Assembly: GCF_023156235.1 (NCBI RefSeq)
Contig: NZ_JAKZAI010000007.1
Span: forward strand, 1-64,000
Length of the DNA: 64,000 nt
From: Marinobacter goseongensis
GTDB taxonomy: Bacteria; Pseudomonadota; Gammaproteobacteria; Pseudomonadales; Oleiphilaceae
Reading direction: 5' to 3'
Shown here: in pieces, positions 1 to 9,118 of the stretch
Position numbering within the stretch: the stretch's first letter is position 1
How the letters are laid out: every line of letters starts with the position of its first letter
Program-made: the position numbers and the translations under genes
Notes under the pieces: generated by a model
The model's input: only the letters and a program-made list of their open reading frames with translations
Database searches by the model: none
Told to the model about the DNA's origin: nothing

Positions 1-2
1 AC

Positions 3-68
3 GGCTACCGGGATAACGACTACTTCTTTCTGAAGATAAAAGCAGCATTTCCCGGTAAAGCGCGATGA
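3..68 (+). CDS. possible C-terminus of an ISL3-type transposase (partial)
   Basis: The third frame is open from the window edge to a TGA at 66-68 and begins GYRDNDYFFLKIKA, 21 residues in all. A GYRDxxYFxLKI ending resembles the last residues of DDE transposases of the ISL3 (IS204/IS1001) kind. That is recall of a family pattern, not a search. The gene would lie almost wholly upstream of the window and run towards the 3' end of phoX, 21 bases away. No terminal inverted repeat can be tested from here. It could also be the tail of an unrelated protein. Confidence 0.35.
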   Translation, partial: GYRDNDYFFLKIKAAFPGKAR

Positions 69-89
69 ACCTTTTTTATGCCTGCCAGG

Positions 90-2297
90 TCAGATAGCGA
101 TTTCGCCGCCGTCTTCCCGATAGATCACAATGGTTGCTGAGCGTGGGCGATTGTCGGCTTCACCGACCGCTGTTGCGTCGCCGGAGGTTGCCGGCCAGGT
201 GCTGACGTCGCGGTTGAACTCCGCCGCCGATCCGCCTTCGCCCGGGTGCTGGATATTGATGAACAGCGAACGGGCATCGGCGGTCATCGTAATGCCGGTG
301 ATTTCACAGCCCCGGGGGCCTACCAGGAACCGCTTCAACTGCACCGCTTCGGCACTCTGTCCCACAAAGGTGGGGGTGGAAGCCTGATCACTGCTGTCGG
401 AGGTGGTCACCGTGACGCTCTCACCGTCACCGACCGTGCCGGGAATGGCCACCAGCATCTGGTTGTTGGTGGTGCTGCGGATACCGCTGGAGCCGTCGTC
501 TGTCTGAATCCAGAGCACGCCTCGAGGATCAATGAACAGGCCATCCGGACTGGAGAATTCGTTGTCTGCGGTCAGGCCGGACACATTGAAGTCGGTGCTT
601 GCGTCGGCTGACGCTCCGAACAGGAAGATATCCCATTCGAACGCCGTGGCGGCATGATTGGCGTTGTCCTCTTTCCAGCGAATAATGTGCCCGTTGGCAT
701 TGATCGCGCGTGGGTTGGCGCCATCCAGCTGGTCTGCCGGCCGGTTGCTTGCGTTGCCGTTGGTGAGGGTGAGATAGACATCGCCATTGAGCGGGTTGAC
801 GGCGGCCCATTCTGGTCGATCCATTGGAGTGGCGCCGAGCACGTCGGCAGCGAGGCGGGCGCTGGCCAGAACCTCGGCCTGATTCTGGAAGTCAAAATCC
901 AGACTGGTGGTGTCATCCAGTTGATAAGTCTGGGTACCGGCCAGTTCCGGGTTGTCGATGCTCAGCGCCTTCCAGGATCCGGAGCCATCCTCATTGAAGA
1001 CTGCCACGTAGAGCGTGCCCTCATCGAGATACTTGTCGCCAGCGACCAGCCCCGCATTGGCGTCGGCCGGATCCCAGGCCACCGCAGAAACATACTTGTA
1101 CATGTATTCGCGGCGGGAATCGTCGCCAGAATAGATCACCACCGGCTGGCCAGCTTTTACCGGTGCGACCCAGGCACCTTCGTGAGAGAAGCGGCCGAAC
1201 GCGGTACGCACCCGTGGCTTCTGGGCTGGCCGGAAAGGATCAACCTCGGTGATATAGCCGTGAGCATTGGCTTCGTTGCGGAAGTCATCAGTGGCAGAGG
1301 CGCCCATGGCGGAAATGTCGAAGCGGGCGTACTGGTCGCCAGAGACCAGGTCCCACTGGCGGTAGGCCCAGGCGGCGCCGATCCCGTAGCGCGCCACCCA
1401 GGCCTTTTCCTTGTCGGACAGGGCGTCGAGTTCGGCCGTCTCCAGCGTAGCAAAATACGCGTACCAGTTTTCCTCGGCCGCCAGGTAGGTGCCCCAGGGG
1501 GTGTAGCCATTGGCACAGTTGTTCATCGTGCCGAAGCGCTTGCTGCCGTCTGGAGACAGCCGGGTTCTGACGAAATCGGCACCGGCGACAGGGCCCTTCA
1601 TGTCCATTTCTGTAAAAATGGTGAGCCGGCGGTTGTAGGGGGAGTCGAGCACCACAGACCATTTACCGTCGGTTTTTCTGACCTCGACGCAGGACACGCC
1701 ATGCCCGCCCATTTCGCGGTCGACGATTTTCTTCAGGGTAGCCGCTTCACTGGCGTCGATAGCGTCCTGTTTTGCAGTGGTGGTCTCGTGGAGCGTCGTG
1801 TCCTCAAGGTTTTCATGATTCAGTACCAGAATGCCGCGGTCCGAAACAGTGGCGTCGTACTGGCCGTTGCTGTTCAGTCCGAAGAAGTGCATGCCGTCGT
1901 GTTCATCGCCAGAGCGATTGTCATAGTCCACGTCTGTGCCGTCATTGCGGAACGGGGCCAGCCCGCTGATCAGCGGATCACCCTTGGCGTAGAGCACGTC
2001 AGCACGGTAACCCTCGGGCACAATCACCCTGTCCTCGAGGCTGGTGGGCACGGCGCGGAACCCGAGCTTGTCCGGGGCGACGGTGAGACCGCCCGTATCT
2101 GCCGGCGTACCGGCACTGCCACTGTTGCTGCTGCCGCTGCCGCCACAGGCGGCCAGGCCAAAGGCGCCGAGAACGCTGACGGTGGCCGCCGATGCCGTTC
2201 CGGTCAGCATTCTGCGGCGGGAAAGCCTGGCGTTGATGATCTCCTCAAACGGACGGTTATTGCTGTTGTTGCTGTCCTCAACCGGATGGTGCCCCAT
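90..2297 (-). CDS. phoX: PhoX-family (DUF839) alkaline phosphatase, Tat-exported
   Basis: A 735-residue protein of the PhoX/DUF839 family, Ca/Fe-dependent monoesterases that release phosphate from organic phosphate esters outside the inner membrane. The N-terminus carries a twin-arginine signal (SRRRML near residue 26) and a hydrophobic stretch ending LAAC at 48-51, so it may be a Tat-exported lipoprotein. The body has family features such as the NCANGYTPWGTYLAAEENW segment near residue 260 and a SSPDGLFIDPRGVLWIQTD segment near 585. AAGGAG lies 8-9 bases before the ATG. It stands alone, and the tandem Pho-box repeats upstream suggest control by PhoB. Confidence 0.9.
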   Translation of the reverse strand: MGHHPVEDSNNSNNRPFEEIINARLSRRRMLTGTASAATVSVLGAFGLAACGGSGSSNSGSAGTPADTGGLTVAPDKLGFRAVPTSLEDRVIVPEGYRADVLYAKGDPLISGLAPFRNDGTDVDYDNRSGDEHDGMHFFGLNSNGQYDATVSDRGILVLNHENLEDTTLHETTTAKQDAIDASEAATLKKIVDREMGGHGVSCVEVRKTDGKWSVVLDSPYNRRLTIFTEMDMKGPVAGADFVRTRLSPDGSKRFGTMNNCANGYTPWGTYLAAEENWYAYFATLETAELDALSDKEKAWVARYGIGAAWAYRQWDLVSGDQYARFDISAMGASATDDFRNEANAHGYITEVDPFRPAQKPRVRTAFGRFSHEGAWVAPVKAGQPVVIYSGDDSRREYMYKYVSAVAWDPADANAGLVAGDKYLDEGTLYVAVFNEDGSGSWKALSIDNPELAGTQTYQLDDTTSLDFDFQNQAEVLASARLAADVLGATPMDRPEWAAVNPLNGDVYLTLTNGNASNRPADQLDGANPRAINANGHIIRWKEDNANHAATAFEWDIFLFGASADASTDFNVSGLTADNEFSSPDGLFIDPRGVLWIQTDDGSSGIRSTTNNQMLVAIPGTVGDGESVTVTTSDSSDQASTPTFVGQSAEAVQLKRFLVGPRGCEITGITMTADARSLFINIQHPGEGGSAAEFNRDVSTWPATSGDATAVGEADNRPRSATIVIYREDGGEIAI

Positions 2298-2394
2298 CTC
2301 TCTCTCCTTGGTCTCTGATTAAAAAATGATGCGGTAAAAGAGTTCGCCCCTCTGGCCGATTTATATGGATATGAGGGGGCTCATCGGAGAGCAT

Positions 2395-2456
2395 CCGTGA
2401 GTTTTGTGACACCCGGGGTTCAGGCCGGTGACAGAACGGTAAAAGATTTTTGACAG
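2395..2456 (-). promoter_or_regulatory. tandem Pho-box-like repeats upstream of phoX
   Basis: Read on the phoX strand, three copies of (C/G)TGTCA start at plus-strand positions 2456, 2434 and 2412, exactly 22 bases apart. The outer copies continue as CTGTCAAAAATCTTTTAC and GTGTCACAAAACTCACGG, close to the PhoB consensus CTGTCATAAATCTGTCAC. PhoB binds direct repeats phased at 11 bases. A TATAAAT about 30 bases further downstream could be a -10 element, but its spacing from the last box is longer than usual. Confidence 0.7.
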
Positions 2457-2609
2457 GATTCTGCCGGGTCGTGGCTGCCCTTTCGTGCTGCCTGGCCGGC
2501 GGTAAAATCAACTAAAGTCTCAGTTATTAAAACGGTTCGATTGGTTACTCTCGAGAGGGGCCTTCAGTGGCATGCAGTATTCATTGATAACGATAAAAAC
2601 GAGGTTGCC

Positions 2610-4250
2610 ATGGGATTACTTGCGCGTCCTGTGCTGTTGGTTGGGCTGGCTATCGGCTTGTGTGTTGCCGTTGGCGCCGCATTGATATCGCCGTTGATGG
2701 GACTGGAGTTCGTGTCAATGCTGGTGGGTGTGATCGTGGGGCTGGTCGCCGCTTCGGTTTACCTAGTGTTGCGGGTGCTGGAACCGGTTGAGCTCGGGCT
2801 GAAAGCACTGGATTCCGAAGAGCTGCCGGCCAAGAGCCCGCTGCATGGCCACTGTGAGCGCCTGCTTGCAGATGCGCGGGCGGGGAGGGCGCTGGTGAGC
2901 ACGCTCTCAGGCAGCGCAGACAAGAACGCCATTTCCGCCGCCCAGGTGTCGTTTGCGGCCGATCAGCTCAAGCTGCGCCTGGACAGACAGGTCGAAGAAA
3001 CCGCACAGATGGCCGATTACACGGGCCAGATCACCGAGACCGTGCGGGAGTCGGCGCGCCAGGCAACCGATGCTGCCGCTATGGCGCGGCAGGCCAGCGA
3101 GATCAGCGCAGAGGGCCGGCAGTCACTGACCGATGCCATCGAAAGCGTGCGTATGGTGCATCAGCAATCCGGTGAGAATCTCACGCTGATTCAGGAGCTG
3201 AATGAGAAATCCAATCGCATTCAGGGCGTGACCTCCACTATCCAAGGCATTGCTGAACAGACCAACCTGCTGGCACTGAATGCAGCCATAGAGGCTGCTC
3301 GGGCCGGTGATCAGGGGCGGGGATTTGCGGTCGTCGCAGATGAGGTGCGACAACTGGCGGGGCGCACCGCGCAGGCGACCAGCGAAGTGGCAGAAACCCT
3401 GCAGGAAATCCGCACGGACACCACCCTCATCGTATCCCGAATCGAAGATCTGGCGCGCAGTGTTGAGGTGGGGCTCACGTCTGTTGAGAGTGTTGGTGAG
3501 CAACTGGATCAGATCCGCGACCAGTCCGACCAGTTGCGGCAGCGGGTTGTCAGCATCGCGGAAAGCGATCAGCACAACGAGCAAAGTCTGGAGCGCGTGT
3601 ACGGCGCGATCGAGACCGTGCGCGACCAGATTTCCGAGAGTGATCAGAGTGTCGTCTCGCTGGCGGAGCAGGCCGCAACGCTGATGGAACTGGCGGAGCA
3701 GGCAAACGCGGCCTTTGCCCTGAACAGTGACGCCAGTTACCACCGTTACTTTTACGAGCAGGCGCGGGCCGGGGCAGACCGGATCGGAAAACTCCTTGAA
3801 GCGGCCATTGGCGAGGGAAAGATCCGAGAAGGTGCGTTGTTCGACAGAACTCGCACGCCGATTCCAGACACCTGGCCACCAAAGTTTTCCAGCGCGTTCG
3901 ACCAGTTTACCGACCAGCAATTGCCACCTGTACAGGAGCAGGTCAAGGACTCACATGATTCGGTGGTATTCGCCATCGCCACGGCACCAGACGGTTATGT
4001 GCCCACTCATAATCGGGATTTTGCCCACGCCCCAACAGGTAACCCGGAGGCGGATCTGGTGAAGAGCCGCAGCAAGCGTATGTTCAACGATCGCACCGGA
4101 GCCCGTTGCGGCAACCACACCCAGGACATGCTGCTGCAGACCTACCGCCGCGACACCGGCGAAATCATGCACGACCTTTCCGTACCAGTGTTCGTGAACG
4201 GCCGCCACTGGGGTGGGTTCCGGGTCGGCTACCGACCAGACAATCACTGA
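2610..4250 (+). CDS. methyl-accepting chemotaxis protein with C-terminal cytoplasmic sensor-like domain
   Basis: A 546-residue chemoreceptor starting at an ATG preceded by GAGG; a TTG 23 codons upstream is also in frame but has no ribosome-binding site. Two hydrophobic segments (about residues 4-25 and 32-54) are separated by only a few residues, so there is almost no periplasmic ligand domain. The signalling hairpin is typical ([19 protein letters not shown]). After it comes about 170 residues with conserved-looking stretches ([32 protein letters not shown]) like a PAS/Cache fold, so sensing probably occurs in the cytoplasm. The ligand cannot be told from sequence. Confidence 0.9.
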   Translation: MGLLARPVLLVGLAIGLCVAVGAALISPLMGLEFVSMLVGVIVGLVAASVYLVLRVLEPVELGLKALDSEELPAKSPLHGHCERLLADARAGRALVSTLSGSADKNAISAAQVSFAADQLKLRLDRQVEETAQMADYTGQITETVRESARQATDAAAMARQASEISAEGRQSLTDAIESVRMVHQQSGENLTLIQELNEKSNRIQGVTSTIQGIAEQTNLLALNAAIEAARAGDQGRGFAVVADEVRQLAGRTAQATSEVAETLQEIRTDTTLIVSRIEDLARSVEVGLTSVESVGEQLDQIRDQSDQLRQRVVSIAESDQHNEQSLERVYGAIETVRDQISESDQSVVSLAEQAATLMELAEQANAAFALNSDASYHRYFYEQARAGADRIGKLLEAAIGEGKIREGALFDRTRTPIPDTWPPKFSSAFDQFTDQQLPPVQEQVKDSHDSVVFAIATAPDGYVPTHNRDFAHAPTGNPEADLVKSRSKRMFNDRTGARCGNHTQDMLLQTYRRDTGEIMHDLSVPVFVNGRHWGGFRVGYRPDNH

Positions 4251-4317
4251 GGTTTAGACGTTCCGTGGCTGCCAGCCCGGTGGTAGACTCGCGGTAACGA
4301 CCCGATAGGAGCACCCA

Positions 4318-4677
4318 GTGGCTGACCACGACTTCATTCCCGCCGATTCCGACCCCGTTGCACGCCGCACCGATCCTGCTCGCAACCTGGCCGTGCTGGT
4401 TTATATTCTCCAGGGCTTGTTCTTTTTCATCGGGATCACCGCGTTGATCGGGGTGATCATCAATTACGTCAAGATGGACGACGTCGCCGGCACCTGGATT
4501 GAGTCCCACTTTCGCTGGCAGATCCGCAGTTTCTGGATCGGGCTGTTGTGGCTGGTCATCGGCACGCTGACCGCACCGCTGATCATTGGCTGGTTCTTTC
4601 TGCTCGGCATCGCCATCTGGTTCATTTACCGGATCGTCAAGGGGGCCCTGGCGCTCAACGATGGCAAGTCGTTGTGA
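4318..4677 (+). CDS. DUF4870-type small membrane protein
   Basis: A 119-residue protein with a GTG start preceded by AGGAG. Three hydrophobic segments (about residues 24-49, 69-88 and 91-108) are separated by a short loop containing ESHFRWQIRSFWIG, the stretch typical of DUF4870/YtzA-like membrane proteins. No enzymatic role is known for the family. It follows the chemoreceptor gene by 67 bases and may be co-transcribed; an Anr-like site begins 34 bases after its stop. Confidence 0.8.
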   Translation: MADHDFIPADSDPVARRTDPARNLAVLVYILQGLFFFIGITALIGVIINYVKMDDVAGTWIESHFRWQIRSFWIGLLWLVIGTLTAPLIIGWFFLLGIAIWFIYRIVKGALALNDGKSL

Positions 4678-5086
4678 GGGTGTCAGGGGTGTCTTTATGG
4701 GCCAGCTCCGTTGATCCAGGTCAATTTTTGATAACATTCCAGAATTAGTTTTGATAATTAAGCAGTCGCTGAGATGAATGATTCAGTGACGAAATAATGA
4801 CGTTTGTCCTCCGTCCTCGTTTGCCTCTGTCCACGAAAGAGCGTCGCGTTTTTTAAAATTCATGTAATTCAATTGCATGGGAAGATCACTCTTTTTTCCT
4901 TTCAGTCATCCTTTTGATCAACGCTCACTCCGGAATCCGTCACTCAAAAGTGTCATTGCTTTGTTGACGCCATTTTTCGGCGTCCGGACCAAGCCTTTAC
5001 TAATTTCTCTCCTATACTTTTAAAGGTTTTGTTCAAAGTGACGACATGTCAGCTTCCACGGTATCGTGAGATGGAGAACATCAGGA
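4678..5086. other. 409-base intergenic region, AT-rich
   Basis: No convincing reading frame is present. It holds an Anr/FNR-like site (4711-4724), a T6 run at 4849-4854, a small perfect inverted repeat GACGCC/GGCGTC (4966-4984) and a TATACT at 5013-5018 that could be the -10 element for the OmpA-type gene. It is much more AT-rich than the surrounding coding DNA. Confidence 0.6.
4711..4724. promoter_or_regulatory. Anr/FNR-like binding site
   Basis: TTGATCCAGGTCAA matches the Anr/FNR pattern TTGAT-N4-ATCAA with one A-to-G change in the right half. A GATAAT at 4753-4758 could be a -10 element for a transcript entering the gene-free stretch before the OmpA-type gene. No target gene is obvious. 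Confidence 0.4.
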
Positions 5087-6175
5087 ATGCGGAATCCAAC
5101 GAAAATCCCTGCCCTATGGGCTACTGGCCTATGTATAACCCTTGTCCCCGGTATGGGTCTGGCTGCAGACAGCATCCAGCACACCCGTGAGCTATCCGTG
5201 ATGGGCGTCTACATCGATCCCGACAGCGACCGAACCGATGAATACGGCTCTGCGGTCAGAGCCATCTACGGCGTCCGTCTGGATAAGCACTGGTGGTTCG
5301 AGCCCCAGGTTTTTGGCGGCGTGATTGAAACCGGTGAATCCGGGTTTACCGACTATTACCAACAGGGATTGGGCGCAGACATCAGCTATCGCTTTTTCGG
5401 CGACAACGAGTTCTCGCCTTATGCCCTGATCGGTGGGGGCGTTTCCCGCAATGACGTGGCCAATAATTCTTCCAGTGAGTTTGGTGGGTTTGCCAATGCC
5501 GGCCTTGGCTTGCTGACATCCCCGCTGACTCAGTCCGGGCTCCGTATCCGCGGTGATGCCCGCTACTTTTACGACTCCTTTGACAGTGGGCAATCTGATA
5601 TTCACTTCAGTCTGGGGCTGACTGTGCCAATTGGCGCGGTTCGCCGGCAGATCATTGAGAAAACCACCATTGTCGAGCGCGAGGTGTTGGTCGAGAAGGA
5701 CTTCGCCGATTCCGATTCCGACGGCGTTGTTGATGGCGTGGATCAATGTCCGAATACCCTGCAAGGACTGGAAGTGGACTCCGTGGGTTGCGTTAAGACC
5801 GACAGGGCGCAATCCGTGGTCCTGCTGGGTGTGACCTTCGATTTCAATTCCGACCGCTTGACCGCCAATGCCCGGGATTTGCTGGTTCGCACGGCGGATG
5901 CGCTCAAAGGGCAGGCCGATCTCCGGGTGGAGCTGGCTGGTCATACCGACAGTGTGGGCGCCGAGGAATACAACCGTGAGCTCTCCCAGCGCCGCGCCGA
6001 TTCGGTGCGCGATTATCTGATCGATCTTGGTGTCTCTCCGGACCAGATGCGTGCCAACGGTTATGGTGAGTCACAGCCGGTGCGCGGCAACGATACCGAA
6101 GAAGGACGCGAACGGAATCGTCGCGTCGAATTCAACGTGATTTCCCGCGGAGCTGGCACAGGAGCGACACAATGA
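5087..6175 (+). CDS. OmpA-family outer membrane protein with TSP3 linker
   Basis: A 362-residue outer membrane protein. From the ATG at 5087 a signal peptide of about 25 residues ends at GLAA; an in-frame GTG seven codons upstream is less likely. Residues about 30-190 form the N-terminal beta-barrel (alternating aromatic strands, conserved GADISYRFF). A single thrombospondin-type-3 calcium motif, [17 protein letters not shown], links it to a C-terminal OmpA domain with the peptidoglycan-binding signature ([28 protein letters not shown]). This is the OprF-like layout. The stop overlaps the start of the next gene by four bases (ATGA), so the two are translationally coupled. Confidence 0.9.
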   Translation: MRNPTKIPALWATGLCITLVPGMGLAADSIQHTRELSVMGVYIDPDSDRTDEYGSAVRAIYGVRLDKHWWFEPQVFGGVIETGESGFTDYYQQGLGADISYRFFGDNEFSPYALIGGGVSRNDVANNSSSEFGGFANAGLGLLTSPLTQSGLRIRGDARYFYDSFDSGQSDIHFSLGLTVPIGAVRRQIIEKTTIVEREVLVEKDFADSDSDGVVDGVDQCPNTLQGLEVDSVGCVKTDRAQSVVLLGVTFDFNSDRLTANARDLLVRTADALKGQADLRVELAGHTDSVGAEEYNRELSQRRADSVRDYLIDLGVSPDQMRANGYGESQPVRGNDTEEGRERNRRVEFNVISRGAGTGATQ

Positions 6176-7140
6176 ACATGAACGGATTCAAGTGGTATTT
6201 GGCTTTGTTGTTCGCCGCAACTCTGGCGCTGGGCGGCTGCAAGTCGGACAGTACTGGTGGCTCGGACGGTGCCGTCGGCGGAGATCTGAGTGCGGCAGAC
6301 AGCGATGGCGATGGCATCCCGGACGTGACGGACAACTGCCCACTGGTGCCGAACGCCAATCAGGCAGACCAGGACGGTGACGGCGTGGGCGATGCCTGTG
6401 ATGTGGATATTGATGGCGACGGCACAGACAATCCGTTTGACCCTTGTCCGCAGGACCCGGACGACCTGTGCGATCCCGCTGACGATCCCCGTGACACTGA
6501 CGAGGACGGTGTTCCCGATTCGACGGACAACTGCCCTACCGTTGCCAATCCGGGTCAGGAAGATACCAACACCGATGGCGTCGGCGACGCCTGTACCCTG
6601 GCAGACGGCGAAGACGCGTACGCCTGCGGATTGGGCGTTGATGACCCCTTCAAGCCTTTGGTGAATGGGCCGGACAACGTCGTTGTCGCCAATGGAACGA
6701 TCGGCGGCCTCTGTTTGGCCTGTGCCGTTCAGAATCCTGATAACGCAGTTGACCAGATTCTGACAAACTCAACGTCGTTGATTCTGACGGCGAACGTGGG
6801 TGGCAGCGTTACGTTGAATATCGAGGATTCGTTTACCTACCCGGCGCCGAACCGGCTCGGCATTGCCCTTAGCGGTTCGGGGGGAAGTTTGGTGAGTCTG
6901 GCTTTGCTGGAGGACGTCACCATCCGCACCAGGCTTAATGGCGTCGTGCAGGAGACCTTCTCCGGAACGGAGGCGTTGACTCTGGACTTGCTGGGCTTGT
7001 TGGGAGACGCGGCGGCTGCCTTTACGCTGGCGGAAACCACGCTGGCGTTCAACGCTGTGGATATTCAGTATGGCGGATTGCTCAATGTCGTTGGCGAGCT
7101 GAATGTGATCGGTGCCTGTGCCAGTACCACCGCGCTGTAG
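6172..7140 (+). CDS. lipoprotein with thrombospondin type 3 repeats
   Basis: A 322-residue lipoprotein: signal peptide with lipobox LGGC (Cys23), then five acidic calcium-binding TSP3-type units between about residues 42 and 143 ([42 protein letters not shown] and two more). The C-terminal 170 residues are uncharged and strand-rich with paired cysteines ([22 protein letters not shown] at the end), like a beta-sandwich surface domain. Its start overlaps the OmpA-type gene, so a shared cell-surface role is likely. I do not recognise a named function. Confidence 0.8.
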   Translation: MNMNGFKWYLALLFAATLALGGCKSDSTGGSDGAVGGDLSAADSDGDGIPDVTDNCPLVPNANQADQDGDGVGDACDVDIDGDGTDNPFDPCPQDPDDLCDPADDPRDTDEDGVPDSTDNCPTVANPGQEDTNTDGVGDACTLADGEDAYACGLGVDDPFKPLVNGPDNVVVANGTIGGLCLACAVQNPDNAVDQILTNSTSLILTANVGGSVTLNIEDSFTYPAPNRLGIALSGSGGSLVSLALLEDVTIRTRLNGVVQETFSGTEALTLDLLGLLGDAAAAFTLAETTLAFNAVDIQYGGLLNVVGELNVIGACASTTAL

Positions 7141-7180
7141 GCGCGCAGGTACGGCGCGTTTGCAGTCAGAGTAAAAACTG

Positions 7181-7209
7181 AAAAACCCGCATCAGGATGC
7201 GGGTTTTTT
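7181..7209. terminator. rho-independent terminator, bidirectional
   Basis: An eight-base perfect stem CCCGCATC/GATGCGGG (7186-7203) is flanked by five As on the left and a run of Ts on the right. It can end transcription of the TSP3 lipoprotein gene and of the convergent small gene. Confidence 0.85.
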
Positions 7210-7237
7210 ACAGGGCGCTGAAAACCCTCCGGCGCCA

Positions 7238-7528
7238 TCAGGCAATCCGGCTCTGGTTTAGAATGTAAGCTTCGGCACACAGGGCACAGTTGGATTTATT
7301 GCAATGGGCGGTGTCATGAAGTGACATTCCAGCGTGTCGTGCGTCGCCGTCGCAGCGGATGTTCACGCCTTTATACACGCGGATGTGGCGGCTCAGAGCC
7401 AGGGACGCCTCCTGCTGGCTCGCAAAGGGGCCCAGGTCAGACTGTTCGCGCGTCATCGCGTACCAGCCAAAGGCCGTATGAATCAGCCTGTTGGTGTGGT
7501 TTGCCGGAATTGCTGTGTCATTTCGCAT
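7238..7528 (-). CDS. conserved small protein (DUF6316-like)
   Basis: A 96-residue protein beginning MRNDTAIPANHTNRL at an ATG preceded by AAGGA; the TTG two codons upstream is less likely. It contains GWYAMTREQSDLGPFASQQEASLALSRHI, split by a Gly-Pro turn, the pattern of the small DUF6316 family of gammaproteobacterial proteins, and four cysteines towards the C-terminus (CDGD, HCNKSNCALCAEA). The cysteines could bind a metal. No function is known. A perfect 14-base palindrome lies 16 bases upstream of its start. Confidence 0.7.
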   Translation of the reverse strand: MRNDTAIPANHTNRLIHTAFGWYAMTREQSDLGPFASQQEASLALSRHIRVYKGVNIRCDGDARHAGMSLHDTAHCNKSNCALCAEAYILNQSRIA

Positions 7529-7543
7529 GTTCAATCCTTACAG

Positions 7544-7557
7544 AGACAACGTTGTCT
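7544..7557. promoter_or_regulatory. palindromic operator candidate
   Basis: AGACAACGTTGTCT is a perfect 14-base palindrome with a central CG, of the shape bound by LacI-family or similar dimeric repressors. It lies just upstream of the small DUF6316-like gene. No regulator of that family is encoded in the window. Confidence 0.4.
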
Positions 7558-7580
7558 ACGTTCACCACACCGGGCATGGA

Positions 7581-7623
7581 GTTTTGCTCGTGGTCGAATG
7601 TTACTGGACCGGGGGAGCAAAAC
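7581..7623. repeat. interrupted inverted repeat
   Basis: GTTTTGCTC (7581-7589) and GAGCAAAAC (7615-7623) are perfect nine-base arms; inside them GGTC and GACC form a second short stem. The element sits between the 3' end of the MFS gene and the next gene on the same strand and may end or process the transcript. There is no T run. Confidence 0.5.
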
Positions 7624-7658
7624 ATTGATCCTGGTGATTCAGTTCATGGTTTTCTTGG

Positions 7659-9023
7659 TCAATCGTTGGTGACTTCCCGCAGGCGCATGGCACTGATTGC
7701 CCCCGCCAGGCCCATCAGTCCCAGGGTCACAACGACGGCAATGTCTGAAGCCAGTGAAACAAGTGCCGTGAAGCCGCCGATGACGAGCAGCAGAACACCG
7801 ATGACCGTGTTGCTCACCGCGGTGTAGTCGGTGCGTTTGTTGCCCCCGGCCATGTCAATCAGATAGGTTTTGCGGCCCAGGCGAACGCCGGCATGGGCTA
7901 TGCTCAGAACAAAAAAAGCCGCTGGATAGAACCAGGTCGTGCCGGTTCGTTCGCCTGCAAACAGGGCAATCACGCCCACCAGAAGGCACACAGCGCTGGC
8001 CATCGAGGCACCGCGGATCATCACCCGTCGGCTGGAAGTGTCCGCCATCCAGCCCCAGAAGCTGGCACTCACGGAACTGGCCAGGCTGCTTGCCAACAGG
8101 AAAACACCCAACAACCAATCGTTGTCGGCCTCTTTCTGCGCCAGTACCACGAAATAAGGGGCGGCCAGGGCCGAACACAGCAGCAGGGCCCGGGTGATAA
8201 CGAAATGCCGGAAGGGCGCGTCGTCTCTCAGCAAGGACAGACTGCTGAAGGCCTCACGGATGGCGTTGTCACCGCCGTCGGTTTCGCCTTCATGTTCCTG
8301 AATATTGGCAAACAGTATGCCGGCGATGATCCAGAGGCCGGCGGCGAGCAACAGCAGCACGGTATAGAATCCGACGCCAGGATCGCCCCGGTCCCAGAAC
8401 AGCAGCGCTGTCAGTACCACTGTTGCGGTGCCGCCGATGGTTGTGGCCAGCCCGGACAACCGTCCGCGGCGGGTTTTCGGAATGCATTTGCCCTGGATAT
8501 CTTTCATGGAGACGGAGCAAAAGCCCCGGGCGAGGGAAAACGCGACCAGCGCGGCGATCAGGCCCCCGCCGGCCACATAACCCTCGAAAAACCAGATGCT
8601 GCCGGCCATAGCCACAACGCTGATGGCCTGGCCGACACTGCCAAGGGTCCAGAACCATTTGCGTACGGGCTTGCGTCGCACCCATGCCGCGATGACCATC
8701 TGTGGCACCATGGATCCGGACTCCCGGATCGGAACCAGCCAGGCCACCAGCGCCGGCGCGCCCACTGCGCTCAGCAACCAGGCCAGCACGGTCTTTGGGC
8801 TGATCAGCAGATCACCGAGTTTGGTCAGTACGTTGCTGGCCAGAATAAGAAAGAAATTACGGGGCACTTCCCGACACGCTTCCTCGGGAATGTCTTTGCA
8901 GACTCTTGCGTCTTCCTCGTTGGCGATCAGTGCGTAGAGCTGCTCTGTGGCATTGCCGGATCTGGCTGACGTAGCTTTCGCGGACAAGGTTGTCTCCAAT
9001 GAATGCGGGGTTGCTGGCATCAT
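7659..9023 (-). CDS. major facilitator superfamily transporter
   Basis: A 454-residue membrane protein with about twelve hydrophobic segments from residue 55 onward, after an unusually long hydrophilic N-terminus of about 50 residues. A charged loop (VRRKPVRKW) lies between helices 2 and 3 and another (SRRVMIRG) in the second half, the positions of the MFS loop motif. Substrate is not evident. Two adjacent ATG codons start the frame and neither has a strong ribosome-binding site, so the true start could be further in. It is divergent from rlmJ. Confidence 0.8.
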   Translation of the reverse strand: MMPATPHSLETTLSAKATSARSGNATEQLYALIANEEDARVCKDIPEEACREVPRNFFLILASNVLTKLGDLLISPKTVLAWLLSAVGAPALVAWLVPIRESGSMVPQMVIAAWVRRKPVRKWFWTLGSVGQAISVVAMAGSIWFFEGYVAGGGLIAALVAFSLARGFCSVSMKDIQGKCIPKTRRGRLSGLATTIGGTATVVLTALLFWDRGDPGVGFYTVLLLLAAGLWIIAGILFANIQEHEGETDGGDNAIREAFSSLSLLRDDAPFRHFVITRALLLCSALAAPYFVVLAQKEADNDWLLGVFLLASSLASSVSASFWGWMADTSSRRVMIRGASMASAVCLLVGVIALFAGERTGTTWFYPAAFFVLSIAHAGVRLGRKTYLIDMAGGNKRTDYTAVSNTVIGVLLLVIGGFTALVSLASDIAVVVTLGLMGLAGAISAMRLREVTND

Positions 9024-9118
9024 AACAGGGCCAACGCCTGGGCCCCAGTTGGCTTGCCCCCCTGAGGATGTTCGGGCCTAATGCGTGCTAACGATGATGA
9101 ACGGCCACAGGATGCTCC

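Noticed and set aside
654..2318. 554-codon open frame antisense to phoX
   Set aside because: It exactly shadows the phoX coding region; the translation has no family features and GC-rich DNA gives such frames readily.
4966..4984. GACGCC/GGCGTC hairpin as a terminator
   Set aside because: The T run lies in the loop, not after the stem, so it is not a standard terminator; kept only as part of the intergenic description.
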